Shown: one piece after another, positions 1 to 6,711 of the stretch
Position numbering within the stretch: position 1 is the stretch's first letter
Layout: every line of letters starts with the position of its first letter
NCBI GenBank assembly: GCA_041674465.1
Contig: JBAYVV010000183.1
Location: forward strand, 1-7,494
Length of the DNA stretch: 7,494 nt
Reading direction: 5' to 3'
DNA from: JACRAR01 sp041674465
Lineage (GTDB): Bacteria; Pseudomonadota; Gammaproteobacteria; Burkholderiales; Rhodocyclaceae
Position numbers and translations under genes: made by a program
The notes under the pieces: generated by a model
Told to the model about the DNA's origin: nothing
What the model saw: the letters and a program-made list of their open reading frames with translations, nothing else
The model's database searches: none

Positions 1-1062
1 AACAACAGTCAGTACCACAAGGAAATGATCGGTGTTGCGGTACCTGGCGAGATTTATTCGCACATCGCCGGCATCGATCTGGTGCGCGCCAATGCCGGCG
101 AATATTACGTGCTGGAAGACAACCTGCGCACGCCCTCGGGCGTTTCCTACATGCTCGAAGACCGCAAGATGATGATGCGGCTCTTCCCCGAGTTGTTTGC
201 GCGCCAGGCCATTGCGCCGGTGGAACACTATCCCGATCTGCTGCTCAACAATCTGCGCTCGGTTGCGCCGGCGAGTGCCAGCAATCCGAACGTCGTCCTG
301 CTCACCCCGGGACAATTCAACAGCGCCTATTTCGAACATGCCTTCCTCGCCCAGCAGATGGGCATCGAACTGGTCGAAGGAAACGACTTGTTCGTGCGCG
401 ATAAAATCGTATTCATGCGCACCACCCACGGCCCACGGCGTGTGGATGTGATTTACCGGCGCATCGACGACGATTTTCTCGATCCCTTGGCATTCCGCAA
501 GGATTCGATGCTGGGCGTTCCCGGCCTGTTCGAGGCGTATCGCAGCGGCAAAGTAACCCTCGCCAATGCGGTGGGTACCGGCATCGCCGACGACAAGGCC
601 ATGTACATTCATGTACCGGAAATGATCCGCTTTTACTGCGGGGAAGAGCCTATCCTCTCCAACGTCCCGACCTGGGAACTCAGCAAGCCGAAGGAGTTGC
701 AACACGTCCTGGCGCATCTGCCGGAGCTGGTGGTCAAGGAGGTGCACGGCTCGGGAGGCTACGGCATGCTGGTGGGGCCGGCAGCAAGCAAGGAAGAGCT
801 GCGCATTTTCCGCGACAAGATCATCGCCGCACCGGAAAAGTATATCGCCCAGCCGACGCTGGCTTTGTCCACCTGCCCGACTTTCGTCGAATCCGAAGTG
901 GCGCCGCGCCACATCGACCTGCGCCCCTTCGTACTTTCCGGCCGCGACGAGGTCACCATGGTACCGGGCGGTCTGACCCGGGTTGCGCTGAAACAGGGTT
1001 CGCTGGTGGTCAACTCATCCCAGGGCGGCGGCACCAAGGACACGTGGGTGCTGGAGCACTGA
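1..1062 (+). CDS. Circularly permuted ATP-grasp type 2 ligase (COG2308-like), 5'-truncated by window edge
   Basis: The reading frame is open from base 1, so this is the C-terminal part (353 codons plus stop) of a protein that in its family usually has about 470-490 residues; the true start lies upstream. Numbering from base 1, the sequence shows EDNLRTPSGVSY (39-50), a lysine followed by a glycine-rich loop, VKEVHGSGGYG (245-255), typical of the ATP-grasp nucleotide-binding loop, then HIDLRPF (304-310) and the C-terminal NSSQGGGTKDTWVLE (338-352). These are hallmarks of the circularly permuted ATP-grasp family (CP_ATPgrasp_2, formerly DUF404/DUF407). Known ATP-grasp enzymes make acyl-phosphate intermediates and join a carboxylate to an amine or other nucleophile. 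The substrate here is unknown; a peptide or amino-acid ligase role in the cytoplasm is inferred from the family and its neighbours. The stop codon overlaps the next gene's start (TGATG), suggesting translational coupling. Family assignment is secure; biochemical role is not. Confidence 0.93.
   Translation, partial: NNSQYHKEMIGVAVPGEIYSHIAGIDLVRANAGEYYVLEDNLRTPSGVSYMLEDRKMMMRLFPELFARQAIAPVEHYPDLLLNNLRSVAPASASNPNVVLLTPGQFNSAYFEHAFLAQQMGIELVEGNDLFVRDKIVFMRTTHGPRRVDVIYRRIDDDFLDPLAFRKDSMLGVPGLFEAYRSGKVTLANAVGTGIADDKAMYIHVPEMIRFYCGEEPILSNVPTWELSKPKELQHVLAHLPELVVKEVHGSGGYGMLVGPAASKEELRIFRDKIIAAPEKYIAQPTLALSTCPTFVESEVAPRHIDLRPFVLSGRDEVTMVPGGLTRVALKQGSLVVNSSQGGGTKDTWVLEH
1053..1056 (+). promoter_or_regulatory. 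Shine-Dalgarno GGAG deciding the alpha-E start
   Basis: GGAG lies 5 bases before the ATG at 1062, inside the last codons of the ATP-grasp gene. It favours 1062 over the in-frame GTG at 1044, which would add six residues (MGAGAL) not expected before the family's usual MLS-T-A-LYW opening. Confidence 0.6.
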
Positions 1063-2009
1063 TGCTCTCTTCCACCGCCGATCACCTGTACTGGATGGCG
1101 CGCAGCATGGAGCGCGCAGAGAACACCGCACGCATGCTCGACGTGACCTACCGCATGTCATTGCTCAAGCATTCGACCGCCGAACCGTTCCAGCATTGGA
1201 GTGCGATGCTGTCGATCAGCGGCCTGCATTTCGACTTTGCCAAGCGCTATGACGAAATCAACGCCGACACCGTGCTGCGTTTCATGGCGCTCGACGAAGA
1301 CAATCCCGCGTCGATTTTCAACAGTCTGCAGAACGCCCGCGAAAATGCGCGGGCCGTGCGTGGCGCAATCACCTCAGAAATGTGGGTAGCGCTCAATCAT
1401 ACCTGGTTGCAGATGCGCGAGATGCAGGCCAACGGCATTGCCGAGGACGGCGTCTCGGCCTTCTTCGAATGGGTCAAGGAACGCTCGCACCACTCGCGCG
1501 GCGTCACCCACGGCACCCTGCTGCGCGACGATGCGTTCCGCTTCCTGCGCCTGGGCACCTTCCTCGAGCGTGCCGACAATACTGCACGCATCCTCGACGT
1601 GAAATATCACATCCTGCTGCCCAGCCTGGCCGACATCGGCGGGGCTGGCGACTACTACCAGTGGAGTGCGCTGCTGCGCTCGGTGTCGGCCTTCGAGTCC
1701 TATCGCAAGGTCTATCGGGATCTGATCACGCCCAAGCGGGTAGCCGAACTGCTGGTCCTGCGCGCCGACATGCCGCGCTCCCTGGCCGCCTGCACCAGTG
1801 AGGTCAATCGCCTGGTGCAGGAAATCAATGGCCCGCGTTCCGGCGAACTGGCGCGACACAGCGGCCTGCTGCACGCCGACCTGAAATTCGGCAGCATCGA
1901 CGACATGGTCGACCAGGGTCTGCACGAGTATCTGACCCAGTTCCTGAGCCGCATCCATGCCATCGGCGATCTGATCAACCAGACATACTTCTGGTCGGAA
2001 GCCGCATGA
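1062..2009 (+). CDS. Alpha-E domain protein (COG2307-like, DUF403)
   Basis: A 315-residue all-helical protein of the alpha-E family, named for conserved glutamates in helices. The N-terminus MLSSTADHLYWMARSMERAENTARMLD contains the family signature as ERAENTARMLD at residues 17-27. A second copy, ERADNTARILD, sits at 169-179, so the protein looks like an internal duplication of a helical unit. I see no signal peptide or membrane segment, so it should be cytoplasmic. The family has no established enzymatic activity. It is consistently encoded beside, or fused to, circularly permuted ATP-grasp proteins, and is thought to be a structural or substrate-handling partner in a predicted peptide synthesis or tagging pathway. 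The start at 1062 is chosen from the family N-terminus, the GGAG site and the TGATG overlap with the upstream stop, which suggests coupled, roughly stoichiometric translation with the ATP-grasp ligase. In some genomes the two are one polypeptide; here they are separate. Confidence 0.93.
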   Translation: MLSSTADHLYWMARSMERAENTARMLDVTYRMSLLKHSTAEPFQHWSAMLSISGLHFDFAKRYDEINADTVLRFMALDEDNPASIFNSLQNARENARAVRGAITSEMWVALNHTWLQMREMQANGIAEDGVSAFFEWVKERSHHSRGVTHGTLLRDDAFRFLRLGTFLERADNTARILDVKYHILLPSLADIGGAGDYYQWSALLRSVSAFESYRKVYRDLITPKRVAELLVLRADMPRSLAACTSEVNRLVQEINGPRSGELARHSGLLHADLKFGSIDDMVDQGLHEYLTQFLSRIHAIGDLINQTYFWSEAA

Positions 2010-2089
2010 ACAGGGCAAACACGCCAGTCTTGTTTCGGGCTGGACTATGCTTTAAGGTGGCGCATTAAGCGTCTGATGCAGCCAACCCC
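2010..2089 (+). other. Intergenic gap between alpha-E and Anbu genes; no convincing promoter
   Basis: This 80-bp spacer is the longest gap inside the four-gene cluster. A TATGCT at 2046-2051 resembles a -10 box, but no -35-like hexamer lies at a normal distance (TTGTTT at 2030-2035 is only 10 bases upstream). No clear Shine-Dalgarno sequence precedes the Anbu ATG; the last bases before it are CAGCCAACCCC. A 20-codon reading frame beginning on the alpha-E stop (ATGA, 2006-2068) fills most of the gap. There is no hairpin-plus-T-tract terminator, so read-through from the upstream genes is likely. Confidence 0.4.
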
Positions 2090-2818
2090 ATGACCTACTG
2101 TGTTGCCACCATGATTGATGCCGGCATTGTGCTGGCCTCCGACTCCCGCACCAATGCCGGTGTCGACAACATTTCCACGTTTCGCAAGATGCGTACTTTT
2201 GAACGATATGGCGAACGGGCGCTGATTCTGGTGAATTCGGGCAACCTGGCGGTGACCCAGGCGACGCTGAATCATATCGAGCAAGCAATCCGCCGTGAGC
2301 ATGTGCCCAACATCATGAATGTCGGCTCGATGTACGAGGTGGCGGAACTGGTCGGCGCCGCGCTGCGCGAAGTGCGTCACCGCGACGGTCCCTACCTGCA
2401 ACAGAGCAACGTCGATGCTTCGGCGAGTTTCATCATTGGTGGCCAGATTTTTGGAGAAAGTCAGCGGCTGTTCCTGGTCTATTCCGAAGGCAACTTCATC
2501 GAGGCCACGCTCGAGACGCCCTATTTCCAGATCGGCGAAGTCAAATACGGCAAGCCCATTATCGATCGAGTTATCACGGCAAGTACCAACATGGACGACG
2601 CCATCAAGTGCGTGCTGGTGTCCTTTGACTCCACCATGCGCTCGAATCTTTCTGTCGGCTTGCCGATCGATCTCACCTGCTACGATCGGGACAGCTTTCG
2701 CATCGGCCATTGCTGCCGCTTCGACGAACAGGATGTTTACATCCAGCAACTGCGCAAGAGCTGGGGCGAGGGCGTGAGACGCGCCTTCGCCGATCTGCCC
2801 AAACTCGAGTGGAACTGA
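2090..2818 (+). CDS. Anbu: proteasome-like NTN-hydrolase (COG3484 predicted proteasome-type protease)
   Basis: A 242-residue protein of the Anbu (ancestral beta-subunit) family, related to 20S proteasome beta subunits and HslV. It begins Met-Thr-Tyr-Cys-Val, so removing the initiator Met leaves Thr1 as the N-terminal nucleophile. Counted from that Thr, the sequence has Asp17 (in LASDSRTNAGVDN) and a lysine at 32 (in STFRKM), matching the proteasomal Asp17 and Lys33. There is no propeptide, unlike many proteasome beta subunits, so the start is fixed by the need for Thr directly after Met. As I recall, published Anbu structures show open ring or helical assemblies rather than closed four-ring barrels, and peptidase activity has been hard to demonstrate. 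In this neighbourhood it is a candidate hydrolase for the product of the adjacent ligases. Codon use matches its neighbours. Family is certain; the reaction is unproven. Confidence 0.95.
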   Translation: MTYCVATMIDAGIVLASDSRTNAGVDNISTFRKMRTFERYGERALILVNSGNLAVTQATLNHIEQAIRREHVPNIMNVGSMYEVAELVGAALREVRHRDGPYLQQSNVDASASFIIGGQIFGESQRLFLVYSEGNFIEATLETPYFQIGEVKYGKPIIDRVITASTNMDDAIKCVLVSFDSTMRSNLSVGLPIDLTCYDRDSFRIGHCCRFDEQDVYIQQLRKSWGEGVRRAFADLPKLEWN

Positions 2819-2819
2819 A

Positions 2820-2842
2820 GCCGCCGCGCGGGGCAAGGCGGC
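2820..2842 (+). promoter_or_regulatory. Possible hairpin overlapping the ribosome-binding site of the fusion gene
   Basis: GCCGCC (2820-2825) and GGCGGC (2837-2842) form a perfect 6-bp GC stem with an 11-base loop, ending one base before the ATG at 2844. The likeliest Shine-Dalgarno bases, GGGG (2830-2833) or AAGG (2835-2838), are in the loop or at the edge of the stem. It could modulate initiation of the large gene, or be a chance product of GC-rich DNA. Confidence 0.25.
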
Positions 2843-2843
2843 C

Positions 2844-5800
2844 ATGACCATCCGCGTCGCGCTCAACCACAAGACTTGCTATCGCTTCGACCATCCGGTC
2901 AAGCTTTGGCCACACGAAATCCGCCTGCGTCCGGCAGCGCATGACCGCACGCCAATCCTCAGTTACTCGCTCAAGGTTGAACCCGAGCAGCATTTTCTGA
3001 ATTGGCAACAGGACCCGTTCGGCAACTGGGTGGCGCGCCTGGTCTTTCCGGACAAAACCGAAGCGCTGACGGTGACAGTCGATCTGGTTGCGGACATGAC
3101 CGTGATCAATCCCTTCGATTTCTTCATGGAAGAATTCGCGGAGAGTTTCCCCTTCGCTTATCCCGAAGGATTGAAGCGCGAACTCGCCCCCTATCTCGAA
3201 ACCGATGCACTGACGCCACACCTGCAGGCCTGGATTGAGCGCGCCCGCACAGAGCTGTTGGCCAAACCGCTGCGCACCATCGACCTGCTGGTCGAACTCA
3301 ACCGGCGCGTGCAAGGCGATGTCGGCTACATCGTGCGCCTCGAAGCCGGTGTGCAGACACCGGAACAGACCCTGGAATTCGCGCGCGGTTCCTGTCGCGA
3401 CTCCGCCTGGCTGCTGGTGCAGATTCTGCGCCATCTGGGCCTGGCAGCCCGCTTTACCTCGGGCTATCTGATCCAGCTCAAGCCCGACCAGAAATCTCTC
3501 GATGGCCCGTCCGGCACCGACCACGATTTCACTGACCTGCATGCCTGGACCGAGGTCTATATCCCCGGTGCCGGCTGGATCGGCCTCGACCCGACCTCGG
3601 GACTGCTGGCCGGCGAGGGGCATATTCCACTGGCATGCACGGCCCAGCCATCGTCGGCCGCCCCGGTGATCGGCGCCACGGAGGTGTGCGAGACGCAATT
3701 CGATTTCGCCATGCAGGTCACACGCATCCACGAAGATCCGCGCGTCACCAAACCCTATACCGACGCCCAGTGGCAGGCCATGCTCGATCTCGGGCACCAG
3801 GTCGATGCCGAGATGGAAGCCGACGATGTACGCCTCACCATGGGCGGCGAACCGACCTTCGTTTCAATCGACGACATGGACGGTCCCGAGTGGAATTTCA
3901 CCGCGCTTTCGCCGCGCAAGAGCGAACTGGCCGGCGATCTCCTGCTGCGCCTGCAGCAACGCTTCGCTCCGGGCGCGCTGCTGCACTTCGGCCAGGGCAA
4001 GTGGTATCCGGGCGAACCGCTACCGCGCTGGGCGCTGGGATGTTACTGGCGTATCGACGGCGTGCCGCTGTGGCGCAATCCCGCCCTGCTTGCCATCACG
4101 CCGACGCCAACGCACACACGTGCCGACGCCCTGCGTTTCATGGTGCTGCTGGCGCGTGATTTGGGGCTGGACGAACGCTTCGTCATCCCGGCCTATGAGG
4201 ACGTGCAACTGGCTATCGAACAGGAGCGCAGCTGGCCGGAAAATTTCGACCCGCTGCAGCTCGACCTCAAGGACATCGACGAGCGCAAGCGGCTGGCCCG
4301 ACTCATGGAATCCGGCTTGGGCGAACCAGTCGGCTATGTCCTGCCGGTGAAACCCCTGCCCCGCAGCAATGAACGAAAAAGCGCACGCAACAACGCCAAG
4401 GGCCGACGCCTGGCTCGTGCGGAGTTTCGTTCCAGTCCCTGGCCCTTGCGCCGTGAGCATCTCTACCTGCTGCCGGGAGACTCGCCACTAGGTCTGCGCT
4501 TACCGCTGGCCTCCCTGCCCTGGGTGGCACCGGAGGACATGGAAACCGAGCACCTGCGCGATCCCTTCGATGTGCCGGACGACTTGCCGGAAACCAGGCG
4601 CAGCGAACGCAAACTCAAGGCGCCGAAGGCCAGCTACGATCCCCGGGAGATCGTGCATACCGCCCTTTGCGCCGAGGTGCGTGCGGGCATGCTGCATGTG
4701 TTCCTGCCACCCGTCGCCCTGCTCGAGGATTTTGTCGATCTGCTTGGCGCCATCGAGGACAGCGCTGCGGCACTTCAACTGCAACTGCGCATTGAGGGCT
4801 ACACACCACCGCGCGACGAGCGCCTCAAGGAACTCAGGGTGACACCCGATCCCGGCGTGATCGAAGTCAATATCCATCCGGCATTGAACTGGCCGGAGCT
4901 TGTGACGAATACCCTGACGCTCTACGAGGAGGCACGCCTGGCGCGCCTGGGCAGCGAGAAATTCATGCTCGACGGCCGCCACACGGGGACCGGCGGCGGC
5001 AACCATGTCACGCTCGGCGGCGCGTCGCCAGCCGATTCACCGTGCCTGCGCCGCCCCGATCTCTTGATGAGCCTGATCACCTATTGGCAGAATCATCCGG
5101 CCTTGTCCTACCTGTTTTCCGGCCTGTTCATCGGTCCCACCAGCCAGGCGCCGCGCGTCGATGAAGCGCGCCACGAGAGCCTCTACGAACTCGAGATCGC
5201 CTTCCAGCAGATGACCGAACACCTCAAGTCGGGTGAGGAAAGTCAAAAACCCTGGCTGGTCGACCGCCTGCTGCGCAACCTGGTCGTCGATCTTTCCGGC
5301 AATACGCACCGTGCCGAATTCTGTATCGACAAGCTGTACTCACCGGATGGCCCGGCGGGGCGTCTCGGCCTGCTCGAATTCCGCGGTTTCGAGATGCCGC
5401 CGCACGCACAGATGTCGCTGCTGCAGATGCTGCTGCTGCGCGCGATGGTGACGCGCTTCTGGCGCGAGCCCTATCATGGCCGCCTGACACGCTGGGGCAC
5501 GCAACTGCACGATCGCTTCATGCTGCCGCATTACGTGGCGCAGGACATGCGCGACGTGGTGCTCGACCTGCAACGCGCCGGCTATGCCTTCGAGTTCGAG
5601 TGGTTCGCACCTTTCCTCGAATTCCGCTTTCCGCGTTTCGGCAGCGTCGTCTATCACGGCATCGAGATCGAGTTGCGCCAGGCCATCGAACCCTGGCATG
5701 TACTGGGCGAGGAAGTCAGCGCCAGCAGCACGGCACGCTATGTCGATTCCTCGGTCGAACGACTGCAGGTCAAGGTCAGGCAACTCAACGACAACCGCCA

Positions 5801-6227
5801 CATCGTGACCTGCAACGGCAGGCCGCTGCCGCTGACCCCCACCGGCACACGCGGCGAGTATGTGGCCGGCGTGCGCTATCGCGCCTGGAATCCGCCTTCG
5901 GCACTGCACCCGACCATCGGCGTGCAGGCGCCGCTGGTATTCGACCTGGTCGATACCTGGAGCGGCCGCTCGATCGGCGGCTGCACCTACCACGTCGCAC
6001 ATCCCGGCGGCCGCAATTACGACACCTTCCCGGTCAATGCCAACGAGGCTGAAGCCAGACGTGGCGCGCGCTTCTGGAACTATGGCCACACCCCGGGGCC
6101 AATGCACATCCGGCGCGAAGGCCTCAATCCGGATTACCCGGTCACCATGGATTTGCGCCGCGCCCCGGAAGCCTGGCTGGAAGCCTCATCCGGCATAACT
6201 GCACAACAGGAACAGGTGCAGCAATAG
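2844..6227 (+). CDS. Transglutaminase-like protease fused to DUF2126 permuted GS-like amidoligase (COG1305-COG4196)
   Basis: A 1127-residue two-part enzyme. Residues 1 to about 95 resemble the bacterial transglutaminase-like N-terminal beta domain. The transglutaminase-like core follows, with the complete triad Cys184 (GSCRDSAW), His233 (DLHAWTEVY) and Asp249 (GLDPTSG). From about residue 325 to the end is DUF2126/COG4196: MGGEPTF (333-339), a WPLRREHLYLLPGDSPLGLRLPL stretch split by charged sequence, GTGGGNHVTLGG (715-726), and LEFRGFEMPPHAQMS (844-858). I recall DUF2126 being described as a circularly permuted glutamine-synthetase-like ligase. By analogy, Glu336, Asn720-His721, Glu845, Arg847 and Glu850 are candidate metal, ATP or substrate ligands (my inference). 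Bacterial transglutaminase-fold proteins are often proteases, so one chain may both form and cut amide bonds. No signal peptide is visible, so it is probably cytoplasmic. The gene starts 25 bp after Anbu and likely shares its transcript. Its stop lies 4 bp from the convergent MEKHLA gene. Confidence 0.94.
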   Translation: MTIRVALNHKTCYRFDHPVKLWPHEIRLRPAAHDRTPILSYSLKVEPEQHFLNWQQDPFGNWVARLVFPDKTEALTVTVDLVADMTVINPFDFFMEEFAESFPFAYPEGLKRELAPYLETDALTPHLQAWIERARTELLAKPLRTIDLLVELNRRVQGDVGYIVRLEAGVQTPEQTLEFARGSCRDSAWLLVQILRHLGLAARFTSGYLIQLKPDQKSLDGPSGTDHDFTDLHAWTEVYIPGAGWIGLDPTSGLLAGEGHIPLACTAQPSSAAPVIGATEVCETQFDFAMQVTRIHEDPRVTKPYTDAQWQAMLDLGHQVDAEMEADDVRLTMGGEPTFVSIDDMDGPEWNFTALSPRKSELAGDLLLRLQQRFAPGALLHFGQGKWYPGEPLPRWALGCYWRIDGVPLWRNPALLAITPTPTHTRADALRFMVLLARDLGLDERFVIPAYEDVQLAIEQERSWPENFDPLQLDLKDIDERKRLARLMESGLGEPVGYVLPVKPLPRSNERKSARNNAKGRRLARAEFRSSPWPLRREHLYLLPGDSPLGLRLPLASLPWVAPEDMETEHLRDPFDVPDDLPETRRSERKLKAPKASYDPREIVHTALCAEVRAGMLHVFLPPVALLEDFVDLLGAIEDSAAALQLQLRIEGYTPPRDERLKELRVTPDPGVIEVNIHPALNWPELVTNTLTLYEEARLARLGSEKFMLDGRHTGTGGGNHVTLGGASPADSPCLRRPDLLMSLITYWQNHPALSYLFSGLFIGPTSQAPRVDEARHESLYELEIAFQQMTEHLKSGEESQKPWLVDRLLRNLVVDLSGNTHRAEFCIDKLYSPDGPAGRLGLLEFRGFEMPPHAQMSLLQMLLLRAMVTRFWREPYHGRLTRWGTQLHDRFMLPHYVAQDMRDVVLDLQRAGYAFEFEWFAPFLEFRFPRFGSVVYHGIEIELRQAIEPWHVLGEEVSASSTARYVDSSVERLQVKVRQLNDNRHIVTCNGRPLPLTPTGTRGEYVAGVRYRAWNPPSALHPTIGVQAPLVFDLVDTWSGRSIGGCTYHVAHPGGRNYDTFPVNANEAEARRGARFWNYGHTPGPMHIRREGLNPDYPVTMDLRRAPEAWLEASSGITAQQEQVQQ

Positions 6228-6231
6228 CGCT

Positions 6232-6711
6232 TCAGGCCAGGGGCATCCAGTCAGAAAAAGTGGCCGCCTGCCCGACGACTTGCCCTCCCGCATCCATCAG
6301 GTTCCACACCGTGGCGGATTCGATCCGGAAACGTTTACCGGTCTTCGAGACACGGACGCCCGAATAGTCGTCGATATAGCCGCGACGGGCGACCTGCGCC
6401 AGCAGGCGTTGTCTTTCTTCACGCACCAAGGGTTCGGCCGATTGCCGCGAGGGTAACGCTACCAGTTCATCCCAGGTCATCTCGAACAACGCCTGCGCCG
6501 TGCGGTTGGCATAGAAAAACACGGGATCGGGTGCGATGTCATGGGCCAGAACGACACAGGGCGCATCGTAGAGTGCCCGTCCGGCATCGTCTTTCTCGGG
6601 TATGCTGAGCAGTGCCTTGCCGGTCAGCCTGCCATGGCTGGCAAGGATGAGCGAGGCGTTTGCTGCCTGAAAGCCGTTGTTGCTGCAGGGTTCGTTGCGG
6701 TCGTAGTGCAT
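6232..6711 (-). CDS. MEKHLA-domain (PAS-like) small protein
   Basis: A 159-residue protein from the ATG at 6711. The body is a PAS-like MEKHLA domain: ALYDAPCVVLAHD (46-58), VFFYANRTAQALFEMTWDEL (64-83), SRQSAEP (88-94), the signature GYIDDYSGVRVSKTGKRFRI (111-130), VWNLMD (135-140) and a final GQAATFSDW (147-155). MEKHLA is known at the C-terminus of plant class III HD-Zip proteins and as stand-alone bacterial and cyanobacterial proteins; its ligand is unknown. No DNA-binding, kinase or other output domain is present, and the LOV-type flavin cysteine motif is absent. The frame stays open upstream to ATG 6783 and TTG 6789, but those 24-26 extra residues look unlike the family, and a TAAAAT box (6746-6741) lies between, so 6711 is preferred even though no good Shine-Dalgarno precedes it. 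A small sensory or small-molecule-binding role is inference. Nothing ties it functionally to the convergent Anbu operon. Confidence 0.88.
   Translation of the reverse strand: MHYDRNEPCSNNGFQAANASLILASHGRLTGKALLSIPEKDDAGRALYDAPCVVLAHDIAPDPVFFYANRTAQALFEMTWDELVALPSRQSAEPLVREERQRLLAQVARRGYIDDYSGVRVSKTGKRFRIESATVWNLMDAGGQVVGQAATFSDWMPLA

Noticed and set aside
1044..1061. GTG start at 1044 for the alpha-E gene
   Set aside because: It adds MGAGAL before the family-typical MLS N-terminus, and the ATG at 1062 has a better-placed GGAG and a TGATG coupling arrangement.
1374..2018. 214-codon - strand open frame opposite the alpha-E gene
   Set aside because: The + strand encodes the conserved second ERADNTAR repeat here; the antisense product has no recognisable domain.
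2030..2051. Internal promoter TTGTTT / TATGCT before Anbu
   Set aside because: The spacer is only 10 bases, too short for a normal sigma-70 promoter, and no better-spaced -35 was found.
2045..2872. Long - strand open frame (275 codons) antisense to the Anbu gene
   Set aside because: It covers the whole Anbu gene in a complementary frame, resembles no family I know, and has no ribosome-binding site of note.
2673..3797. Long - strand open frame (374 codons) opposite Anbu and the fusion gene
   Set aside because: It lies antisense to two well-supported genes, shows no recognisable domain, and its composition (many His, Gln, Arg, Gly) is that of the reverse frame of GC-rich coding DNA.
5417..5446. 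CTG-rich run resembling a trinucleotide repeat
   Set aside because: It encodes the leucine-rich helix LLQMLLLRAM just after the conserved LEFRGFEMPPH motif and is explained by leucine codon preference.
5340..6107. 255-codon - strand open frame opposite the 3' part of the fusion gene
   Set aside because: It is Ala/Arg/His/Gln-rich reverse-strand sequence without motifs, while the + strand there carries conserved DUF2126 sequence.
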